Positions 42,601-54,600 of a stretch of DNA of 64,000 nucleotides are shown here, one piece after another. A model generated the notes under the pieces. That model made no database searches, was not told the DNA's origin, and worked only from the letters and a program-made list of their open reading frames with translations. Every line of letters begins with the position of its first letter. Position 1 is the first letter of the stretch. The stretch spans positions 6,572,001 through 6,636,000 of the forward strand of contig OY720101.1 in NCBI GenBank assembly GCA_963082875.1, given 5' to 3'. A program made the translations under genes and the position numbers. Source of the DNA: Corella eumyota. Lineage: Eukaryota; Chordata; Ascidiacea; Phlebobranchia; Corellidae.

Positions 42601-45600
42601 AAAGATTATAGTTGCCTGATATTTAAGTGTTGGCTCAGCAGGAGTTTATACTGTTCGCCTTACTCAAGGGCGCTACAGCATAAAGTCTTTTGTAGTAAAA
42701 ACAAGTGTTCTGATGACTACACCATGTCTTGATATGGAAAAGCAAATGTTATATTGCAAAAACATATACTAAAATTTAATAACCCAAACCAGTTTCATTT
42801 CACCATTCGTATTGCTACAGTGAGAATCAAACCCAGGAACTTAGATAGTGAAGCATATGTTTTATCTACTACACTAGGTAGTAGTAAATAACCTACCTGA
42901 AAATCTCTGGGCTCTTGACTTGACAAAGCAGAATCTTCTTTCGTTTTCCATTCTGCTTCAACATCTCCAAACCATCCCTCTGCTCTTACAACCATCAGGG
43001 TCACATAACCATCCTCTTCATTCACGTGAAAAGTTGGCTGGTGTTGGTTTATTGGTATTTGACCATTGTCAGATGGTATAGGTGGTGTACCAGTAGCAAA
43101 CTACAAAATAATATCCAGTTTTTGAAAAATTTAAAGTTCTTTAAAAAAAAAACAAATTAAAAGTTAAATAATAAAATATATAATGAAATTTTATTAAATT
43201 ATGAAAAAATTTAAACAATTGAAAAAAAATTGCATCTCTACTGTAAAGCATATACTCCAAAATTTTTAAATTTATTAAACAAGCAAAATTACCTGTAAAA
43301 CTCCATAAGGATTGTCATTTTCTTTAATAAAAACTTCGGTAAAAGCATGATCTTCGTCGATGTAAGCACCAGAATATGAATTTTCCTTATTATCATCATG
43401 AGAAGTGACGTTAGTGATTGTGATTAAATGCAATTCACTTATTTCAGGAATGTCATCATCAACAGTGGCAAGTGTAAAACTCTATAAACATTTAAAATAT
43501 AAATTTTACATAAACTTTTCAGATACAAGAGACCAAATAAGAAAACATAGCATATATTAAGATGGGCATATATAATGAAAATACATTTTTTTAGTTAATT
43601 AACTTTAAAAAGTTTAGTGGAAAATTAGATTTGTGAATTGCTTTTGACCCCTACAAATGCCTATTACAACACCATAACTTTGGCCAAAAATAACATATAA
43701 AATACTAAAAGAGCGTCTAAAATACTAAATTTAACGATCCTTTACAGAAAGAAAAAAAATTCGCACGTAGTTTTTTACAATTTAACAACGATTGTTTAAC
43801 AATATGTTACATTTTAAAAATGCAACACAAGGCGTCAAGTGTTATAAAAAAACGAAGATAAAAACCTGGGTCTGCCTAATCATTGCGTCAAGTGTTAATT
43901 CCTACCCCGCTTTATGTAACCCTTGTAACTACACTGCTATGACATCACATAAATTTTATACCCACCTCAAAATTTTCTCCATCCAAAAACAAAATGGTTC
44001 CCGATGATTCAGCAAAATCCGAGTTATTTTTCTCATCCTTATAAATTGCAGTCCATTCTAGGGTAACAGAACCGGTCATACCACGTGACCTATTCACAAA
44101 ACATGCCAGCATTTGTCCTTCAGTCACATTTTCTGGTTGGCATGGCAACATAAATCCGAATAAGCCATTTGCATGGTCACTTTTCAACACTAGATATATG
44201 GAAATATAGTTTATGCATCTTAAAATTTGAATGATATTTTAATGAACACCCAGTAACACTTATTTTTTGTAATAAAATCACATAATTTTCAACATTTTTT
44301 AGTTACCAGTAACTACAGAAGTTCCATTGTCTTTGTTAACAACAGCTCCTCCAGTTGAAGATAGAAGAACAAAGTCAAATATTTCATCGTATTCTGTAAT
44401 GTCATCAGCAACCGATTGCAACGTTACATTTTTTGACTTTTCATTTGGCCTGTAATAAAAAAATATTCCTTAAACTATTTAATGAAAAAAAATATTATAG
44501 CAGTTAGAAATATTTTTGTAAACATTTTTTTTTTTTTGCAGTTAGTTAAATCAAAAAAATCAAATAAAAAAGTAAGACTAACTCATAATTAATATATCCG
44601 TTTACAGGTACCACATCACTCATAGCAGGCATTGTGTACAATTCAAGAATGTTATCAGCTGATAGTGATGTCATATACAACCTAACATCTTGTAATCTTC
44701 CAGTAAATGTGATGTCATCATCATTAACTTTACCACAAACTTGAAAATAGGATAACTCCGAGTCATCATATATTGAAGCAATAGCTTGTGTTCTAAAAAA
44801 AATTTTTTAAATACTTTTAACAGCTTTCCTTTACAAACTCAATAAACCAAATATTTTGCATATACCAAAGCTCTTACTAAAAATAAGATTAGGTATAAAA
44901 TATATAATTATTTAGAAAATATTTAGCATATTATGAAGCTCTTATTGCAAATTAAGTCTAGATTGGGTAAAATACATCAATATTTAAAAAAAAGATTACT
45001 TGTGTTGTTTATTAAAAATAATAACCATTTGTTTTACTTGGTATTTTGTTTTATTCCATCGATATAAAACATGAACTTTTCTCCATTTTTCACAAAAACA
45101 AGGAAATGGTTTTCACTTGTTAATATTTCATCTTTTGCAAGAATTTCAACAGAGACATTGTTGGTCAAATCATCTATTGATCTAAATCAATATAAATTTT
45201 ACTGTTAAGTTTAAAATGATTTTAACAAATTTAAATTAAAGGGTAACAGATAAAAAGTTTTTAAAACTAATAAAGTTAAATTAAGTCTGCTAAGAAGACC
45301 AATTGTATGACTTTAAGAATTCATTTTGTTTCACACTTTTTTTTTCAGTTACTCTGACCCAGTCTCGAGTTGCCTTTAGAAGTTTGGGATATCATATAGA
45401 TTATAATTGCCTGATAATTAAGCTGCTGATTAAGGGCTGGCTGAGCAGGAGTTCATACCGTTTATAGCGCCTTACTTAAGGACACTACAGCATGAGATCA
45501 GTGGTAATCGAACCCAAGACCTCATGGTGGTGTAGCAAGTGTTCTTACCACTACACAAAGATGCCGGTTACTTAGCATTATATTTAAGAGATATATTTTT

Positions 45601-48600
45601 AAATTAAAGTAAATTTACTATCAACAAAATATTTAAATTATTACATACTTGTACATGAATGTAACACTTTTTAATTTGTTTTCCAGAATAGTTATACCAA
45701 GAGAATATATTGTGTTGTTGTTTTGGTCAAATTTAGTTACTAATGGTACATAACCATATTTGGTTGGGTTTGCTTGTATCCAAAATGAAATTGAAAATTG
45801 CTCAAAAAGCTTTTCAAATTTGCCATCATTTATAATAAAAGAATCTATGAAAAATAAAAAAGGTAATAAATTGTTAATTTAAATTTATAACAAATCTAAA
45901 AATGCTTATTAAAAATACAGTTATTTACATATAGAATATATGTATATATTTAGTTTACTATTTCATTTTATTTAAAGGGTTGTCTTATTTTTTTTTGAAT
46001 TTATTAATAAAAAAAAAATTTATAAACTTTACAACCTGGTTCAAATCTAACAGAGTATGTAGAAGTGTTAGACCTTCCATTTTCATAATAAATTTCGCCC
46101 CTGCCAACCCCGCCTAACATTAAATCAAAACATTCTCTTGGTAATGTTGAATTGGCTGGGTACATTTCCCATAGTGCCTAAAAAGAAATTTTTTTTTTTT
46201 AATTTTCTACCAAGTTTTATATAAACATGTTTTTTAAATCTACAATTCGACTTAGTAATTACTAAAACCTCATTGCTTTTTGGACATGAAAAACATTTAA
46301 AAATATAAATTTTTGGTAGAATTTTTTTTACAATTTTTTAAGAAAAAAATTAAGTATATACAAAGTTTTAAATCAAGTATAAAAACTACAGTTTTTACTA
46401 AGTTGAACTTATATTGTAGGCTTGAAAAAAAAAGAAAATTAAAACATAAAATAATATTACCTTCACTTCTCCATCACTACCCATAGTTCTATCCACCACT
46501 ACAATGACATCATCATTATCGTCTTCAGATAAATTAACTTTTGATGACATCGGCGAAATAGCAAAATATCCGAATGGGTAATCATTAGTTTTGATTGTTA
46601 TGTGATATGAAAGTAAAGTATTGTTGGCAGAAAGCCTTCCATTGCCATCTAAAATTTTCACAAAACAAAAATTTGAAAAATTTAATTATTTATTATTTTT
46701 TGTATATATATGACACAAAAAATTAAACTATCAAACTGTTAAAACCCTATTAAATAAAATAAATTAGTTTTGATTATTTTATGCACAAGAAATAGTTTTA
46801 ATTTACCTGTTATGTTGGTTAGAATTAAAACAAAATTTTCTTCATATTCTGGAATAAAATCTGATTTTGCTTCCAACAAAATTTCTCCAAAACTTTGATT
46901 TTCAGTAAAAGTAACAACTCCACTACTTTTTATAAATTCATCTTTTGTTGAACCCTTGAAAAACACAAAATAATGAAAACTTTTACTGTTTTTTTGCAAT
47001 ATTAGCATTTGTAAACCTTTAGTTAGTAAAAAAATGCTTACCAGAATTTTTAATAAATTTGTTAACTTAAAAATATTGTTAAAAGTACTGTATACAAATT
47101 GCATATAAACATTTTAATTCGAAACATTTTTTAAAAATTTACCTCAATTTCCTTATATAAAAGGTCATCAAAGGTGGTATTAAGATCTCTATGTATTTTC
47201 CACTGAACAGTCACATCACCAAACAAGCCTTCACTTCGATTGATTCTAAAACACGAATGCATAACACAAATTATAAATTGAAATTTGTTGCCAGTTGACT
47301 AAATTTTTTTATTATTTACTTGTTAGGTACACATTCTACTAGTTGTATTTTAGTTCATTTGTACAGTTACCTTAAAATTACTTGTCATAATTTGGTTAAA
47401 CAGTACTATTATAATTTTTATTAATATATTTTGTCCTCAAGTCATACATATTTACTATATCTTAACTATTTTAAAAATTCTATCTAGAACTTGTATGAGT
47501 TGCAAAATCGTTAATTGTTAATTATTAATTATTTAAAATTTAATATAGTTTTGTTGACCTTAAAGCTGAAGGTATCCCTTCGTCGATAAACCTGAAAAGT
47601 GGTTCATCAAACGCAAACACTCCACCAGAGTTATCATTATGTGTGATTGTCACTTTTACTTTTGTGTTTCCACTTGTAACATAATCTCCTTCAGCATCAA
47701 ATAACTAAACAATAATATTACTTTAAAAAAATTATTTTTTATGTTACTAAATTGTTTTAGATTGAACATAAAAAAGTTAAAAAAAGTTGTCCTTTGTGGT
47801 GGTATGCAACTTATGTTTGTAATAGGAATTGAAACCTAAGCAAATTATTTAAAAGTACATCTAATGCCTTCTTTATTTTATTTTCAACAACAAAATTTTA
47901 GTTGGACGTTGTTGTCTGATGTATAATTTGGTAGCTAAAAAATCGTAAATGTAAAACTAAAATATAGCATTTAACGTATGGTAGTATATTTTTTTTTTAA
48001 AAAAATTGTATTTTTGTACTTTTTTATGATTTAAAATGTTGTTGTAAGGATTAAATACAGTGTTGTATTTATATATTAACAGTAATTTCCTTGTTTGAAA
48101 AAAAACAAAATTCTAGTGTTTGATAAATGGCATGTAAGATGACACTTTTCTCCTTTTTGAAGGGTCTTAATTTAAAGTCATCAGAAAACTATTTCGAGTG
48201 CACTTCACCGACAAAAAACTTGTGCTTTCAATTACTTGATAAGAAGTGGTTTTAAAAATTACGAAACACGCTTTCTAAAATCAATCTTAAGTACAAAAAA
48301 TTACTAAGAAAAACATATAATTCTATCACAATTTTCGATTCTAATTTTTTTTCTTGAAACATAGAAATCAAAAATCTAAAGCCAAAAAAAAACAACAATT
48401 TTTCAAAACTTACCTCAACAAAAAAAGATTCATTATCTTCTGGTTCGGTGTCATTTGCTGTTTGAATTGTGATGTCGTAATCCAAATTTCCAGCCAAAAA
48501 CACAATTTCTTTTGAGTCGATAACGTTATAATCAACCTTTCCAACAGCAATGTGTTTTGGTAGACTGGAATTGGTGAGGTCCAGGGTCCGAATCTTAACC

Positions 48601-51600
48601 TTGGTACTTGTTACTCCTAGACCATCTCGATGAACTTTCAAATTGACCGGTTCGCCTTCATTGACAGATATTTCGTTTTCACCTGATGCAAATATTTAAT
48701 TTATTACTAAAACTGGTTAAAATTGAATCAGGCACTTACCAATGTATTCTTCCAAGAGTTTACAGGTTTAATTTTTGACATCAACATTTTATAAACCTTT
48801 TATATATCTACCCTTTATAAAATTTGTAACATTATTATATATGTTCAAAGTCCCAAAAGAATAAAAAAAATCGTAAATAAGATTTAACTTATTACGCATA
48901 ACATTTATCTTTTTTATAAATAATTAAAAAATCACATGCCAAAAAAGTAATCACCCTTTAGACAATATTTATATCAAGTGTCCACAAAAATTACTCAAAG
49001 TCATATGATTTAAGAATAGTTGTTAGAACTAAATTATTCATATCTTATATTATAAATTTCCTACTACAAAAACTTACCCAGAAAGTAAATAGCTTTGTCG
49101 TTTGGCCTTATAAAAAGAGTGGCATTTCTGTTGTAACCAACATTAGCTCCACCTGTTGCATTAAATAATATTAATGTGTATTCTTCAATCGATTCAGGTA
49201 CAACATCAGGGACAGAGTAAAGAGAAATAATTTGCTGTAAATAAAGAATTTAAATTATTTTAGGAAAAAACATTTTGTAAACAAGACTAAATTGATGTTT
49301 CTATAAATTAGAACAGAAAATAAATTTTTCTTGTTTTTTAAAATAAAAATATTTGTATAAAGCCACCTTAGTTTCCCCTTCAGCAAACTCTACAATGCCT
49401 CCTAGTGGTGTCACATCGTTTGTGTCATCAGGCACCACCCTCCATGCAACTGTAACATTGCCGTATGTTCCCATATTTCGTTTAATCTCGTAGTGAGCAG
49501 GTGACGTTTGCAAACCTTTGACCTCATCTGAATTAACAAAATTGCTTCAATATTTTTTAACAATTATTTTTCAAATGATAATGCAGACTTCACGGCCCAA
49601 ACAAAGTATAACATTTATGTCCCAATCAAGTCTTAAGTTGCTTCATACAATTTTGAACATTACTAACCATATTGCCTAATAATTTCCTGTTCATACTTTT
49701 TTGACTTTAAAGAAATATCAACTGTAGAAGCATTTTTAATCATAGACAAATCAACAGTAAAGCAGTAATATTTAACCCAGAACCTTATCTAGTAAAGCCA
49801 AGTGTTCTAAACAGATATGAACAATATCTGTCTAATACATGGGAAATTTTACCTATAGTTTGGGATCTAAGATGCAATTTGTTATCTTCAAATTGAAACA
49901 AGCCAAATGGGTTGTCATTGGCTAACACGGTCACATGAACTGTTGTGCGGTCGCCCAGAACACTTTTAGGGTCACCATGAGACAGCAGTTCTATGCAAAA
50001 AAAAAATCATTATAAAGATCTTTTATTTTTTTTGTTTTGTTTAATAAAAAAACATAAAAAGAGGCGGTTTTGCATGGTTACCTATTGTATAATTGGTTTC
50101 CAGTTCTGGAGTGTCATCGTCAAGTGGTACAATGGTTATAGACTTAGATTTTACACCTGTAAGAATATATACAACAATAATTAAGACATATTAAAAACGA
50201 ATGAAATGCGGGCTAAGTCTTGTCAAAACTCAATTAAATAACAAAATAAGTTTGTAAGTATTTTAATACCTGGAGTAAAAACTAATATGTCAGGGTTTGC
50301 TAGGAATTGTTGGGAACCAGGACTTATTTTGTACATCACTTTTCTCGTGGAAAGATCACCCTTTTCTCTTTCCACTGTTAATATTATAACTTCTTGGTCA
50401 TTTTCCTATTCATAAAGAACAAAAAAACTATTGTGTGATACGCTAACAGAAATAAATATGTAAATATATAATATTTGTTAAACCATTTTATCATACAAGT
50501 TATATATATATATATAATGTTACCCTAAAAATTTTCTAAATTTTGTCTTAAAAACTAGTTTGTTTTGTAGGTAAAACAAAATTTAGAATTTTAAAATACA
50601 TATAAAAAAAAACTAGATAAAGCTATTTTCTAAAAAAGAAATTACGATAATAGATTTTATTATTTTTCACATACCTTTATGATGTAGTTCTCTACAGAAT
50701 CTTCTGCAAATTGAAATTCACCACCAGGGCTGTCATTTTCAACAATTATTATTTTCTTCTCAGATGCCGATCTCATTAACTTTTGGTTGTTGGGAGTTAC
50801 ACTAAAAATTTTTGGCAAAAAAAATTAAAGCAAAAAAGTTGAATGTAACAACTTTAAACCTATGATTTTGGGTGGAAATTAGAACACTTGGTTTTACTAC
50901 ATGACGTTTTGGGTTCTATACCCACTGCTTTCATGATGTAGAGACCATATGTAATTTAAATTAAACAGTATAAATTCCTTCTAAGCTAACACCAATTAGT
51001 GGATTTTTTTTAGACAATTTAAATTAGGAATATTCCAAACAGTCAAAGTCAACCCAAGACTAAGACAGGGCAACTAATGTTACTTTATGTTTAGACCATA
51101 AAGTCGTCCTTTTTACATCAAAAATAAATAAACCCAAAAAAAAACAATTTATTACAATAAAACATTATAAAAAAAATATTTCATAAAAAGTCATCCCTTT
51201 CAATAATTTGCAATAAATTTACAAAGTAATTAACTTTATTCTAAAAAATAAAACCCTAAATATCGAGAAAAGTGCAATATTATTTATTATTTACCTGTCC
51301 AATCGGAGAACTAACGTTTCATTTAATTCAGGCAAGTCATCTGGCAAAATTTCCAACTTAATAAAACTTTTGTTCTCTCCATGCTTAAACTCAACAACAT
51401 CGTTTCTTAAAATATAATCTGATCCTTCTATTAGATTAACTTTATTGTCACCAAATGATCGGTATGAGACTTGCACTAGTGCATCGCTAGAAACCCCTGT
51501 AAGATAAACATATTATATACATTATTACTAAAAAAACACATTTCTATAAAGTATTTAATATATAACCTTGCAGTAATTTATTCTAATAAAGCAACTATAA

Positions 51601-54600
51601 AATATTTTAATTATTGTTTATCAAAAGCTATTTTTTATTCTAAAATTTTGGAATTTTAAAAATATAAATTAAAAACAACTTTCCTAGCAGAATCATGGTT
51701 AACTTAAACCAAATGCTGTTAATCCAATATCTTAATGCTATAACCCGGCAGCGTGGTGTAGTGGTTAGAACACTTGCTACATCACACATAAGGTCGTGGG
51801 TTCAACTCCCACTGCCCTCATGCTGTAGCGCCAGTGAGTAAGGCGGTATAAAGGGTATGAACTCCTGCTGAGCCAGCACTTAATCAGCAGCAGAAATACT
51901 GGGCAATTATAATCTATAATATTCCAAATCGCCACAGGCAACTCGAGACTGGGTTGGAGTAACTGATGTTACTTTATGTTTAAGTCACGCATTCGACTTT
52001 CCCACATCGAAGATAAAGATATATACAAAAAACAATAAGTTGCAGTAATCTGTTAACACAATCTTACCTTCTCGAAACAATGGAATAGTGACATCAAGTG
52101 GCCCGTCTGTGGATAGTGGTTCTATTACCAAAAGGTCAGAACTATTCTGAAACCCAATTTCACTGTTTGCTGTTTTTGATGTAACAACAACTGAGATGTT
52201 TTTGTTATCAGAACAAATCCGAGGACTTTTAGCAGGAATAATTGGTTCCTTGTTAACCTTAATAACAAAAATGGTTGACATTTAAACTTTTTAATGTTAG
52301 ATTTAGCCATCAAAAAATGTCTTTAAAATGTGCTTTATGCTAAAAACCAGAGGCTATAAATTGGGGTAACAGAAAGTTGGTTGCCAAAATACAATAAACT
52401 AGTGACATGTAAATTTCCATTTAAATTTAAATAATAAATAATAGAAACATTATGATTTAACTTTTGTATTAATAAAGTAGTCCTACCAGCTGTACACTAT
52501 CCAGCACCACAACAAATTTTGCATCAATTTCAAGAAAAGCATCTTCATTAATTACAAGTCTTAATTCATATTCATCTAAGAAAGTAGTTTTAGATTAAAA
52601 AACATAGCTATGATGCAGTTTTAAATGAGCACAAGGTTGTGTAATTAAAAAAAAAGAAACAGTTTAAATTAAAAATTTACAATAGTTTTCTACCAAGATC
52701 AAGTTTGAAAATAAACAACTTATTACCCTCATTTTCCTCTATTATTATGGGTCCTTTTTTTCTTTGTAAAATATTTGGCGTTGAGTCTTCAATATTTATA
52801 GCAGTTGGTAGTAAATAAAAAGCAGAATAAAATACTTGCACATCTCCTATTAAGCCTTCTGAACGATTAATCCATACGACAAGATCTCTGTAATACATAA
52901 AACGGAAATATTGTGTAAAAAAAAATTATTTGAACATTTTTAAGTATAAATATATTTTTAATTTGTATATTTCAAATTTAGCACCATTTTATGTATATTA
53001 AAAGTTAAAACAAAAACTTATAGTCTTATTATTTGTTTTAATTCTGAATCCTAAGTAAAAACATGCCTTATGTTTTCCTCTCTGTCAATTTCAATCTCAT
53101 TATTTTCATTATTTTCGTCAAAACCTATCACCCCATATACATCCTTAGATTCGGACAAATACACAACTGCTTCATGTGGGATTTCTAATTCAGCACCACC
53201 CTGAATAGTGTCTTCTAGTAATCTAAATTATAAAAAAAAAGTTAAAAAAGTGCAAATTTTATTAAAGATGCTTTATACAAAAACTTAATAAAACTAAACA
53301 AAAGATTTAAAACCATCAATGTTGTCAAAAAACTATCAAAGCAGTCCTAGTTTACTATATATATTTTTTGTATATATCTTTATCCTCGATGTGAGACAGT
53401 CGATGTGCGACTTAAACTTAGAGTAACATCAGTTACTCCGACTCAGTTTCAAGCTGCCTTTAGCAGTTTGGAATATTATAGATTGATAATTATAATGCTG
53501 ATTAAGTGCTGGCTCAGCAGGAGTTATCAGTGGAGATTGAACCCACGACCTCACATGTGTGGTGTACTACACCATGCTGTCGGTATATATAAAATTATAT
53601 AAAGTTATATATATATAGAAAATATATTATATTTAAAATTCTGCAAGAAACAAAAATAAAGTAAATTCATATTAAATCAACACCTAGTTGAATTTTAAAG
53701 AAAAAATTTACCTGAATACCATCATATCTGATTCATGAAACCCATTTCCATGCTGCAGTTGTAAATTAATAACAACTTCTTCTTGACCCTCATTAAAGTT
53801 GGCAACCCCAAAAGTGGGTGAAACTAAAGTTAACCCCACTCCGTCGGAATCGTTTGATGTTAATTCCCAGTTGATTGAAATATCATTAAAACTTCCAGCA
53901 TTGCGAATAAGAGCAATGTCATTAAACCTGAAAAAAATTAAAATTTTAACAAAGCAGAACAAAATCTTAAAATGACTGAAACAAAGTGTAATCAGTAATT
54001 TTTATTTTATTTTCAACAACTTATTAATTGCTATTTATTCATTTATTAAATATTTTAAATTGTATAGATAATATTAATAACATTTAATTTTCCTTACGTA
54101 TCATTATGATTTGCCTCAATCACGAAAGCATTTTCTACACTACCAGCAACCTCAAAGTTGGCCTTAGAAAAGTCAATTGATATCACACCATTTGGTTTGT
54201 CATTAGGTTCAATAACAATGGTGCATGTAGATGGTGGTATTGCCACAGCATCACCAACCACTTTGTCTGGCAGAATTTGAATAGTAAAATTTTCAGCAAG
54301 TTCTGCAATGTCATCGTTTTTTATTTCAACCTGAAAAACAGCAGTTTGCCTAAATTGAATTTCTAAAAATTGCAAAAAAGTGTATATACTTCGACAATAA
54401 AAAAAAGTTTACTACGTAAGGCACACACAGTCATTTTAATTAAATCCTAATTTCCGCCTAACTAACTTTGGTCTAAAATGTCTTGCAAGCTAAGGTAGAC
54501 GTTAAACTGTTATTCCGTTACTTCTTTTTTTTGAAAGTTTGATTTAACAGTAAGATTAACTTTTAAGTTTTTTAACAAAGTTAATTTTTCGGTTAACCGT

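Noticed and set aside
43792-44007. 71-codon plus-strand open frame
   Set aside because: It runs over a copy of the 514-bp repeat and the edge of exon 32; no protein family resemblance.
47705-48413. Possible snRNA or other small RNA in the long intron between exons 22 and 23
   Set aside because: No box motifs, stems or pol III promoter could be identified.
50270-50405. Apparent one-base frameshift in ADGRV1 exon 17
   Set aside because: It came from miscounting an A run; with five A (TAAAAACTAA) the exon reads VFTPG and joins exon 18 in frame.
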